This document shows positions 1 through 6,705 of a stretch of DNA of 33,046 bases, piece by piece (the stretch's first letter is position 1; each line of letters opens with the position of its first letter). Location of the stretch: the NCBI GenBank assembly GCA_900544335.1, contig UQUS01000022.1, forward strand, positions 1-33,046. The letters run 5' to 3'. The notes below the pieces were generated by a model. That model was not told where the DNA came from. It ran no database searches and was given only the letters and a program-made list of their open reading frames with translations. The DNA is from an uncultured Sutterella sp. Its GTDB lineage: Bacteria > Pseudomonadota > Gammaproteobacteria > Burkholderiales > Burkholderiaceae_F. Position numbers and translations under genes: made by a program.

Positions 1-132
1 GGACGAAGCTCGTTAGCCTGTGGGGTGCCTGAGAAGAATGCTCAGGCTCAAGTGAATCCGGGTCGGTCCAAAAGACCGACGCCGAATCAGCAGCAGGAAT
101 CCACCGAAGTGATCAGCGGCGCAAGCTGCTGA
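1..132 (+). CDS. tnpB: C-terminal end of an IS200/IS605-type TnpB (partial, enters from the left edge)
   Basis: Frame 1 is open from the first base to a TGA at 130-132, giving 43 codons. The peptide aligns with the tails of two other remnants in this window: it shares SSLACG with the copy near 14.2 kb, and QQESTEVISGASC with both. The copies at 14.2 and 27.4 kb also show the zinc-ribbon half typical of TnpB (FKCxSCAH followed by NADAA), which identifies the family. TnpB is the RNA-guided endonuclease of IS200/IS605 and IS607 elements. The upstream part lies outside the window, so this copy could be intact. It ends about 43 bases before the inferred right end of the element. Family assignment is firm only through the sister copies. 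Confidence 0.6.
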   Translation, partial: GRSSLACGVPEKNAQAQVNPGRSKRPTPNQQQESTEVISGASC

Positions 133-175
133 CACAGTAGAGAATCTCCGTCGTTCACGGCGGAGAGAACGTCAA
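1..175 (+). mobile_element. Right end of an IS200/IS605-like element, including a terminal hairpin
   Basis: Sequence similarity among the three copies in this window stops at the pentamer GTCAA, here at 171-175. A right end finishing in TCAA resembles known IS200/IS605 right-end cleavage sites such as that of IS608. Just inside it is a hairpin, TCTCCG at 145-150 pairing with CGGAGA at 161-166. From about 176 onward the sequence codes for the AAA+ ATPase, so the element border and the gene break coincide. In this family the last 100-200 bases of tnpB plus the right end also encode the omega guide RNA, whose guide would start at 176. The exact border is inferred from three copies. Confidence 0.55.
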
Positions 176-177
176 GC

Positions 178-1554
178 TATACCCTAAGCCACGCTAGACC
201 AGGCGTCAATGTCCTTCTTTATGGTGCGCCAGGTACTGGGAAGACGCAACTGACGCGAGCCTTAGGTCAAGTGCTTTCTACCCCTGTTTTTGAAATTGTG
301 AATCACTCGGTAAAAGAAGTGAGAAACTCAAGGGATTCTGTCGATCGCTTACACGCTTGGGAAATTGCCAATTCCTTTGTCGATGAAAAAAGCCCCGCGC
401 TTTTCGTTCTCGATGAATCCGAAGACATTTTCCTATCTGGCCTTAGTTTTTATAACGGCTCTCCGATTCGAGAAAACAAGGCTGAGATCAATCACCTCTT
501 GGAATCAAACATTCACCCGACACTGTGGCTCACGAATTCACTGCGCAGGATGGATAGTGCGATGTTGCGGCGCTTTGACCTTGTGATTGAAGTGACGCAG
601 CCGACAGTTGAGCAGCGCCTTGTCATTATCGATAAGTGCGTGGGAGAACTTTTGTCTGATGATATGAAAGGGCGCTTGGCGAGAACAGAAAACCTTTCTC
701 CAGGCGTGATTTCTCGGACGGTCTCTGTTTTAAAGGCTCTAGAAAAGCCCACACAAGAAGAGCGTGATAAGAAGATGCTCACACTTATTAATTCCGTTCT
801 TGAAGTGCAAAACGCCGGAATTGTGGCTCCCAAATTAGCGCCCGTTGACACGGTTTATGACACAACATTCGTGCACACGGACGTGGATTTAGCCGCGTTA
901 GCCCGTGGGATGAATACCCACGGTTCTGCTCGTCTTTGTCTTTATGGGCCGCCAGGGACCGGGAAAACCGCCTACGCCCAATGGTTAGCGAAATACCTAA
1001 AAAAGCCCCTTATTCAAAAGAAGTCCTCTGACATTCTTTCGATGTGGGTAGGAGGAAACGAGGCCAATATCGCGAAGGCCTTTGAGCAAGCGAAGCGAGA
1101 GAACGCCATCCTTTTAATCGATGAGGCAGATAGTTTTTTACAAAATCGCGCTAAGAGCGCTCGCAGCTGGGAAACCACGCAAGTCAATGAGATGCTTACG
1201 CAAATGGAAAGCTTTGAGGGAATCTTCATTGCGACAACGAATTTAGTAGAAACGCTCGATGCGGCTAGCTTACGGCGCTTCGATTTGAAGGCGAAATTCG
1301 ATCACTTAAGTGAGAGTCAGGCTTTAGCGCTTTATGCTCGGTGGGTAAAGGAATTGAATTTACCAGCTGACGCTCAAAGCGAAGAGGGTATTCGTGCGCT
1401 TACGATGCTAACTCCCGGAGACTTTGCTTCTGTCGTTCGCCAATCTAAGTTCAATCCGATTTCTTCGGCAGAGGATTTTGCTAAACGCTTAGCTGCTGAG
1501 TGTGAACTCAAAAGTGCGTTCTCGGGAAAGAAAAAGGCAATCGGGTTTTATTAA
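178..1554 (+). CDS. Double AAA+ ATPase, 5' end missing (interrupted by the IS right end)
   Basis: The frame is open from 133 but has no ATG. Recognisable protein starts at about 199 with VNVLLYGAPGTGKT, whose Walker A is encoded at 223-246. This lies upstream of the first conventional start, GTG at 271, so a product made from 271 would lose the first Walker A. AAA domain 1 continues with a Walker B-like FVLDESEDIF and an arginine-finger region LRRFDLVIEV. AAA domain 2 has Walker A GPPGTGKT (about 946-969), Walker B ILLIDEADSFL, sensor 1 FIATTN and LRRFD. This layout resembles FtsH/SpoVK-class tandem AAA+ remodelling ATPases. The N-terminal part was probably separated by the IS insertion and may lie upstream of the window. 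Its partner is unknown. A DUF262 pair follows 121 bases downstream on the same strand. Confidence 0.75.
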   Translation, partial: YTLSHARPGVNVLLYGAPGTGKTQLTRALGQVLSTPVFEIVNHSVKEVRNSRDSVDRLHAWEIANSFVDEKSPALFVLDESEDIFLSGLSFYNGSPIRENKAEINHLLESNIHPTLWLTNSLRRMDSAMLRRFDLVIEVTQPTVEQRLVIIDKCVGELLSDDMKGRLARTENLSPGVISRTVSVLKALEKPTQEERDKKMLTLINSVLEVQNAGIVAPKLAPVDTVYDTTFVHTDVDLAALARGMNTHGSARLCLYGPPGTGKTAYAQWLAKYLKKPLIQKKSSDILSMWVGGNEANIAKAFEQAKRENAILLIDEADSFLQNRAKSARSWETTQVNEMLTQMESFEGIFIATTNLVETLDAASLRRFDLKAKFDHLSESQALALYARWVKELNLPADAQSEEGIRALTMLTPGDFASVVRQSKFNPISSAEDFAKRLAAECELKSAFSGKKKAIGFY

Positions 1555-1564
1555 TATTCCTCAA

Positions 1565-1587
1565 TTAAGACGATAAATCGTCCTTAA
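1565..1587 (+). terminator. Hairpin between the AAA+ gene and the DUF262 pair
   Basis: TTAAGACGAT pairs with ATCGTCCTTAA across a two-base AA loop, with one bulged G. It sits 10 bases after the AAA+ stop codon and is followed by a short A/T-rich tract rather than a clean T-run. It may end or attenuate transcription of the ATPase gene. If so, the DUF262 genes have their own promoter in the roughly 90 bases before 1676. Terminator function is inferred from position and folding only. Confidence 0.35.
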
Positions 1588-1675
1588 AATTCTCGGTAAT
1601 AGGTAAAGGAAGTTGCAGGTGCCCATCCCGAAGAGGGACAGGCATTGTTGCAAGAGAAGTCACTGGGGAGAGTCT

Positions 1676-3100
1676 ATGGATACCGACGCATGCAAAATTT
1701 GGAGCGTTGCCGAATTTTTTGGTTCTTATGGCAAGACACTTCAAAAACCAGAATATCAGCGCGATTACGAATGGGAACCAAATCACGTTGAAACTCTGCT
1801 AAATGATCTTCTAGAGTTCAAGCGAGAAGAGGCAACTCGTTATCGCTTAGGTTGCATCATTCTTTACGATAACAAGGAATCTCATGATGTTATTGATGGG
1901 CAACAGCGATTGATTACTTTGAAGTTGATACGTGAGGTTCTAAGTTCCGGTGAGGGTAAGGTTGACAAAGATATACGGGAATTTTATTCCCCCGAAAAGG
2001 TTAAAGAAAATAGGAAGTCTATTGAGAACTGGTTTAATACTCATAGTGTGGATGAAAAAAATTGGATTCGCCAGTTAGTTTCTGACGATAAGTTCGATAA
2101 AGCGATCGAAATCGTTGTAATTGTTGTCGGAGAACTTGATGAGGCCTTCCAGTTGTTTGATACTCAAAATACTCGCGGAAAACCATTAGAAGTTCCTGAC
2201 TATCTTAAGGCATACCATATTAATTGCATGACATCAGATGAGCGAAAGAAAGCGTCGTCTTACGATTTGTTTGATATTTGGAAAGTCGAGGATGATACGA
2301 AAAAGATAAAAGCAACCCTCGAGAACCTCTTCAAGATTGAAGAATGGTCTTGCTGTAGGATTGGTGTGGAGTTGGAAACAAAGTATATGAGTCATTTTTA
2401 TGGTTTTAAAGAGGCCAAATACGAATATCAAAAACACATTTTTTCGCAAAAGGATTTCTATGAAATTGGACGTTCCTTTAAGGCGGGAGAAGATTTCTTT
2501 TGGTTGATTATGGACTTCCGGAACCTAGAGAATGAAATCGTAAAAGAATTCATTGTAGATGAAACAAAATATCCAAAATTAAAATATCCAGAATTGCCAA
2601 AATATCCAAAGTTTTTGGAAGATTTCATAAGGAAAGAAAACGAAGAGAAAAAATGTAAAGATGATATAGGTGTCGTTGCGAGCATGTATTACTGCGAAGT
2701 TCTCTTTCTAAGAACCGCAATACTTTATAGCAGCCGATTTGGCTACGACAGTTTGCTGGAAAACAATAAAAAAAATGCAAAGATTCTTCTAGCGTGGTCA
2801 TCATTTCTTCGTTATTACTACGACAGACTTTTTTTTCCAGCGATTGAAAATTTAGCTATCGGTCAATGGGTACGATCAAGGGATCCAATGTTCATGCGTA
2901 TGTCTCACGCAACAGAGACAGATTTTTTGGCAGAGATGGTTAATGATGTCTTTGAATTTGGCATATCAAAAGACATCGAGAGGCCCGAAGGTGAAAAAGG
3001 AAGATACAAAAAAGAAGGATACGAAAGGCTCAAGAAAGCTTTAGCTAGCCTTGCTGGAATCAACGACGAAGAAAAGAGTAACGAGAGTTCTGACACTTAA
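1676..3100 (+). CDS. DUF262 (GmrS/ParB-like) protein without a nuclease domain
   Basis: 474 residues. The ATG at 1676 is chosen over an upstream in-frame start at 1613 because GGGGAG lies just before it and the conserved domain starts soon after. The DUF262 hallmarks are present: YQRDYEW (about 27-33), RLGCIIL, the nucleotide-binding DGQQR (74-78), and the later TRGKPLEVPDYLKA segment. DUF262 is the NTP-dependent sensor half of GmrSD type IV restriction enzymes and of SspE and BrxU. No DUF1524 EHxxPQ or HNH motif is seen in the C-terminal half, which is rich in Lys, Glu and Tyr and matches no family I recognise. A KYP motif occurs three times (2567-2608). The next gene starts 16 bases downstream, so the two are probably cotranscribed. 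Base composition is AT-rich compared with the core genes. A defence role is inferred from the family. Confidence 0.8.
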   Translation: MDTDACKIWSVAEFFGSYGKTLQKPEYQRDYEWEPNHVETLLNDLLEFKREEATRYRLGCIILYDNKESHDVIDGQQRLITLKLIREVLSSGEGKVDKDIREFYSPEKVKENRKSIENWFNTHSVDEKNWIRQLVSDDKFDKAIEIVVIVVGELDEAFQLFDTQNTRGKPLEVPDYLKAYHINCMTSDERKKASSYDLFDIWKVEDDTKKIKATLENLFKIEEWSCCRIGVELETKYMSHFYGFKEAKYEYQKHIFSQKDFYEIGRSFKAGEDFFWLIMDFRNLENEIVKEFIVDETKYPKLKYPELPKYPKFLEDFIRKENEEKKCKDDIGVVASMYYCEVLFLRTAILYSSRFGYDSLLENNKKNAKILLAWSSFLRYYYDRLFFPAIENLAIGQWVRSRDPMFMRMSHATETDFLAEMVNDVFEFGISKDIERPEGEKGRYKKEGYERLKKALASLAGINDEEKSNESSDT

Positions 3101-3116
3101 AACAACGGGTAGCCGC

Positions 3117-5102
3117 ATGACTGATGAGATTAAAGAACTTCATATATGGCCTGAAAAAGGAGAAAATTGGTTATTCAATGATCAATATCTAATTCCGCTT
3201 TATCAGCGTCCTTATGCATGGAAATTCGAAAAAGAGATTTCTACGCTTCTTGACGATATCAAAGGAATTGGTAGCAATCATTGCGAGCATTATCGGTTAG
3301 GCGTTCTTTGTGTGATTGCCAAGGGAGAGCAAGGAAAGAAAGAATATGAAGTTGTCGACGGACAACAGCGACTGACGACACTTTATCTTCTACTTAAAGC
3401 TTTATTTGAATCTAAAGCTTTATTTGAATCTGATTTGAATTTATCGAAGGAAGATAAGGAAGTTTTTGAAGGCGCTAAAGAAAATCTAATCTTTGAAAAT
3501 CGGGAAATCAGTACTGACACGTTAAAGAACCCTATAAAAGACGATTCGGCTAAGGATGTCGATTCAGGTATTCGCGCTGGATTTGAAGGAATACTCAAAT
3601 GGATTGAAGAGCGCAAAGAAGAGGAAAGGAAAAGCTTTATTGAGTGTCTCAAGAAAGTCTATGTTTATCGAGTTCTTCTCCCAGAAAAAACAGATCCTTG
3701 TAAATATTTCGTTCGGATGAATGCCAGGGGCAAACAACTTGAACCAGTTGACGTCATAAAAGCTAGATTGATGATTCCTTTGAAGGGAAAAGAAGAGGAT
3801 TTAGAGTTTTTTAAGTACATATGGGATGCCTGTTCTAGGATGGATAGGTATATCCAAAAAACGATAGACAAAGAATCTTGTGATGAGATTTTCAAAGAGT
3901 GGAAAGACAAAGATTGGAAAGACGGTTTCCTTTGGACTGTCGAGCAAAAGAAAAAGTTAGAAAAGGTCCCAAAGAGAGACGTAAATAGTTCGAATGATGA
4001 CGCAAATAGGAAAAGCATCATAAATTTCCCAACTTTTTTGATGCATGTTCTAAAACTCTGCGAATTGAATAAGAACAAGAACAAAGAAGTGGTAGCTGCT
4101 ACGGACGACAAGAGGCTTATAAGGTACTTTGAAGACAACTGGAGTTGTGCTTTTGAACATGTATTCAAAGATAGGACTGGGCCGGAAGTTAGAGAATTTC
4201 TTTATACATTGTTTTATGCACGATATCTCTTTGATGGTTGTATTGTCAGGGCAGAACAAGAGGGTGAAACAGGATGGGCGATTCAACATCTAGAGGAGAA
4301 AGAGGAGAAAGGGAAAAAAAGTCTTGAACTTGTAGATTCTTTTGAACTTCCGGATGAAGAAGGACTGGAAGAATACGAGAAGACGAGTAAGAAGATCAAA
4401 ATGCTGCAATCTTGCCTTCGCGTGACTTACACATCACCAGCATCGATGCCATGGATTACAGAACTTCTGAAAAAGCTTTGGGACTTGAGCTACGTAGTAT
4501 TTCGCAGTAAGAGCCCAAACTACTATGGGGTAGAGGTTCTCGATTTCTTAGAAGGATATTCTTGTAAAAGAGTTGCGGAAGAACTTAAAGGCAAGTACGA
4601 GGATGTTAACATGGGTACTGCAACACCAAGGATTTTGTTTAACTTTCTTGATTATCTTTTATGGCGAGATTGTAAGCGGTGGGTTGATTGCCTTCCAGAA
4701 GATGACACTGTAAAAAAGACTGTAAATAAGGGAGTGTACAATTTCAAATTTTCATACTTAAGTTCTGTTGAGCATTGGTATCCGCAAAATCCTGCGCAAA
4801 ATCCTGAGAATGGTAATTCTTGGGAAAAAGACCAGTTTGGAAATCTGTTTTTGATTGGCGGAGGGGAGAATTCGAGTCTTTCAAATGATTCTTTTGTGGA
4901 AAAGAAAGCCAAGATTGGGGAGTGGGTAAAGAATGGGAGCAATATAAGCTTGAAAGGCCTCCATATGTATGCTAAGACTTTAGACGAAAAAGATTGGAAG
5001 GATACTGGTTGCGAAAACCTTGGCAAAGAACATTACCACGAAAGGCTAATGAACGAAATTAAAGCTTGGAATCTAGGGCGCGACCCTTCTAAACTTTCTT
5101 AA
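3117..5102 (+). CDS. DUF262-DUF1524 (GmrSD-type) restriction-like protein
   Basis: 661 residues from ATG 3117, the first ATG after the upstream stop; the Shine-Dalgarno is weak. The N-terminal DUF262 domain has IPLYQRPYAW (about 26-35), YRLGVLCVI, DGQQR (81-85) and MNARGKQLEPVDVIKARL. The C-terminus has a DUF1524-like HNH nuclease signature, EHWYPQ from about residue 552, followed by FGNLFLIGGGENSSLSN and FVEKK. This matches the H-x-x-P-Q, GNL and N-x-x-x-S-N pattern of GmrD and SspE. In those families DUF262 senses nucleotide and modified DNA, and DUF1524 cuts or nicks DNA. The upstream gene is a second DUF262 protein lacking the nuclease. A perfect in-frame 18-base tandem duplication (KALFES twice) lies at 3396-3431, between the DGQQR motif and the middle region. 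Restriction of modified phage DNA is the leading hypothesis and is not shown here. Confidence 0.82.
   Translation: MTDEIKELHIWPEKGENWLFNDQYLIPLYQRPYAWKFEKEISTLLDDIKGIGSNHCEHYRLGVLCVIAKGEQGKKEYEVVDGQQRLTTLYLLLKALFESKALFESDLNLSKEDKEVFEGAKENLIFENREISTDTLKNPIKDDSAKDVDSGIRAGFEGILKWIEERKEEERKSFIECLKKVYVYRVLLPEKTDPCKYFVRMNARGKQLEPVDVIKARLMIPLKGKEEDLEFFKYIWDACSRMDRYIQKTIDKESCDEIFKEWKDKDWKDGFLWTVEQKKKLEKVPKRDVNSSNDDANRKSIINFPTFLMHVLKLCELNKNKNKEVVAATDDKRLIRYFEDNWSCAFEHVFKDRTGPEVREFLYTLFYARYLFDGCIVRAEQEGETGWAIQHLEEKEEKGKKSLELVDSFELPDEEGLEEYEKTSKKIKMLQSCLRVTYTSPASMPWITELLKKLWDLSYVVFRSKSPNYYGVEVLDFLEGYSCKRVAEELKGKYEDVNMGTATPRILFNFLDYLLWRDCKRWVDCLPEDDTVKKTVNKGVYNFKFSYLSSVEHWYPQNPAQNPENGNSWEKDQFGNLFLIGGGENSSLSNDSFVEKKAKIGEWVKNGSNISLKGLHMYAKTLDEKDWKDTGCENLGKEHYHERLMNEIKAWNLGRDPSKLS
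3396..3431 (+). repeat. Perfect 18-base tandem duplication inside the second DUF262 gene
   Basis: Two identical 18-base units, 3396-3413 and 3414-3431, each encode KALFES in frame. They fall in the linker after the DGQQR motif. The identity of the copies points to a recent slippage or duplication that keeps the frame. Confidence 0.9.
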
Positions 5103-5103
5103 A

Positions 5104-5120
5104 GCGTCAGCCATTGACGC
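5104..5120 (+). terminator. Hairpin just after the DUF262 pair
   Basis: GCGTCA, a five-base loop GCCAT, then TGACGC forms a perfect six-base-pair stem starting two bases after the stop codon of the DUF262-DUF1524 gene. It is followed by a C/T-rich stretch rather than a T-run. It is a plausible operon end but a weak terminator call. Confidence 0.4.
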
Positions 5121-5254
5121 ACCCCTCTCTATCTTTGCATGAAGAGGTAATCAACGAGATTCGGGATTCCTAAGAAAACTTTCTTCGGTTAGTAAATCCC
5201 TTTTTTCGCATGATTACTTCTTATTTCATCAACCTAAGAAGATAGGAGGTAAAA

Positions 5255-5509
5255 ATGCGAAAAGTCCTCATTAGTGCTGGCGACCTTGAAAAGGGCGATT
5301 AAGTCGTAATTCCACCGAAGACAAAGACACTCATTGGTGAATTTCAGCCCAATCGTAGCGGCAGTCTCACGGGAACACTCATTAGTGGCGCAAGCGGTCG
5401 CTCTGTGACACTTCGACCCAATAAGGAAGTTAGTGTCGGATCAAAAACGACGCACCTAGTTGTTTCCACATGCCACTGCCTAGAAGCCTTGTACGCTGAG
5501 GTTGCTTAG
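5255..5509 (+). pseudogene. Small 84-codon gene interrupted by one in-frame TAA
   Basis: An ATG at 5255 is preceded by a very strong Shine-Dalgarno, AGGAGG at 5244-5249. The frame runs 85 codons to TAG at 5507-5509 with a single internal stop, TAA at 5300-5302 (codon 16). Downstream of it the peptide reads as ordinary protein (IPPKTKTLIGEFQ, TLISGASGRSVTLRPNKEVS). One base change, CAA to TAA, would explain it. I recognise no family. It lies between the DUF262 pair and the metallophosphoesterase, and its composition resembles the AAA+ and phosphoesterase genes more than the DUF262 genes. Alternatives are a sequencing error or a reinitiated shorter product. Confidence 0.55.
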
Positions 5510-5541
5510 CACTCACATAATGTAAGTATCAATCAAGGATT

Positions 5542-5565
5542 AGCAGGGGAGAAATTTCCTCTGCT
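5542..5565 (+). terminator. Hairpin after the broken small gene
   Basis: AGCAGGGGA pairs with TCCTCTGCT (one G-U) around a six-base loop. It lies 33 bases after the small gene's TAG and about 90 bases before the phosphoesterase start. There is no clean T-run directly after it, so it may be a weak terminator or an mRNA-stabilising stem. Confidence 0.4.
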
Positions 5566-5608
5566 ATCCTCGCCTTTAAGTTTCAAAACTCTTTTCTTTT
5601 GCGTGCCT

Positions 5609-5634
5609 TTTTAGGGAACGACGACTTCCTAAAA
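5609..5634 (+). promoter_or_regulatory. Inverted repeat in the leader of the metallophosphoesterase gene
   Basis: TTTTAGGGA and TTCCTAAAA form a nine-base inverted repeat (one wobble pair) separated by eight bases. It ends eight bases before the likely ribosome binding site AAGGA at 5642-5646. It could be an operator or an RNA stem affecting translation. Only the symmetry and position are seen. Confidence 0.35.
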
Positions 5635-5655
5635 TGGACTTAAGGACACTTCTTG

Positions 5656-6429
5656 ATGCAGTTTGACTGTCTTTCTGATATTCACTTGGAATCGTTTCTT
5701 AAGGTTGGAACCCAGAAATTTATGTCCTATTGGGAAAAGGTCCTTTCCTCACAAGCCTCCGATGTGCTTCTTATCGCAGGAGACGTGATGCCGCTTTATG
5801 GCTTTGAAAGAATGCTCACACCCTGGCTCGTAAAGGAATTCACGAAACGCTATTCGTGCATTGTTGCTGTTCTTGGTAACCATGACTATTACTCAGAAGA
5901 AATAGCCTTTGACGAAGTTCTTGATACGGTAAGGTCTCGTTTCCCTGCGATTCATTTCTTGGAAAACGAAACGTATGACTTTGGAGAATTTCAGGTTTTT
6001 GGTGCCACCTGGTGGACAAATATTTCCGAGAGAAACGCTTCGGTAATTAAAGACTATATGCCTGACTACCAAGCTATCCTTGGATCCGATGGCGTGCCCT
6101 TTACGCCGCAATTGACGTCTTTGCTTCATAGGGCGAGTTTAGAGGCGCTCGACGTGAAACTCACAAAGCCCACTGTCGTTCTTACGCATCACGCCCCAAG
6201 CTTTCTCTCGAATTCGTGGCCGGTATCGGCTGTAACCGAAGCCTTTTGTTCGGCTGATGACGAATTCATCAAAACGCATGGCGCAATTGCTGCCTGGGTC
6301 CACGGTCACGTGCACAATCCTTTTAATTACAAAATCGGTAGCACCCCTATTTATTGCAATCCGCACGGCTATATTGGAGAAGAAAGGGAACTTGATAATC
6401 CCTTAAAAATCCTCTCCTTTAGCGTTTAG
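5656..6429 (+). CDS. Calcineurin-like metallophosphoesterase
   Basis: 257 residues. ATG 5656 is preferred over the in-frame TTG just before it, because AAGGA at 5642-5646 is well placed for it. All metal-binding blocks of the calcineurin-like family are visible in order: DIH (D8, H10), GDV (D43), GNHD (74-77), THHAPS (about 172-177) and GHVH (about 216-219). These bind the two-metal centre. It should hydrolyse phosphomono- or diesters, but the substrate cannot be read from sequence. No signal peptide is present, so it is cytoplasmic. It is the last gene of the accessory segment before the tRNA-Ser. Genes of this type often occur near AAA+ ATPases in mobile regions, so a link to the broken ATPase upstream is possible but inferred. 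Confidence 0.85.
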   Translation: MQFDCLSDIHLESFLKVGTQKFMSYWEKVLSSQASDVLLIAGDVMPLYGFERMLTPWLVKEFTKRYSCIVAVLGNHDYYSEEIAFDEVLDTVRSRFPAIHFLENETYDFGEFQVFGATWWTNISERNASVIKDYMPDYQAILGSDGVPFTPQLTSLLHRASLEALDVKLTKPTVVLTHHAPSFLSNSWPVSAVTEAFCSADDEFIKTHGAIAAWVHGHVHNPFNYKIGSTPIYCNPHGYIGEERELDNPLKILSFSV

Positions 6430-6446
6430 GGGTTTGAAATATAACA

Positions 6447-6473
6447 AAAAACCGAGGAAATCTTCCTCGGTCT
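6447..6473 (+). terminator. Intrinsic terminator after the metallophosphoesterase
   Basis: CCGAGGAA, three bases, TTCCTCGG (6452-6470) is a perfect eight-base-pair stem, preceded by an A-run and followed by TCTT. It can act on both strands: for the phosphoesterase on plus and, with the A-run read as U-run, for the tRNA on minus. Confidence 0.75.
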
Positions 6474-6518
6474 TCATATCGTTTCATGTTGTCTGCTACT
6501 TGTTTCAGCAAGTTTCAT

Positions 6519-6608
6519 TGGCGGAAGGGGAGAGATTCGAACTCTCGGTACCCGATTGGATACGCCGCCTTTCCAGGGCGGTACATTAAACCACTCTGCC
6601 ACCCTTCC
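6519..6608 (-). tRNA. tRNA-Ser (anticodon GGA)
   Basis: On the minus strand the acceptor stem GGAAGGG (from 6608) pairs with CCCTTCC near 6523-6529. It is followed by discriminator G and an encoded CCA at 6521-6519. The anticodon stem CCGCC/GGCGG encloses the loop CTGGAAA, giving anticodon GGA. The long variable arm and the T-arm GAGAGTTCGAATCTCTC are those of a class II tRNA, and the length of 90 is normal for tRNA-Ser. The 3' end points toward the accessory genes at 1-6.4 kb, the usual orientation when an island has integrated at a tRNA. Confidence 0.95.
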
Positions 6609-6705
6609 GTTACAGGGCCCCGTTTGACAAAGGAAGTTCAGGTTCTTTCGCTTCCTTCGTTTCGGGCTTTCGCCCGACGCGAGAAAGCGGATTATAAACA
6701 AACCG

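Noticed and set aside
2567..2608. CRISPR-like or minisatellite array
   Set aside because: Only three 9-base units inside a coding frame; explained as a short peptide repeat.
5104..5634. CRISPR array or retron in the hairpin-rich stretch
   Set aside because: The hairpins are all different, there are no regularly spaced repeats, and no reverse transcriptase or cas gene is present.
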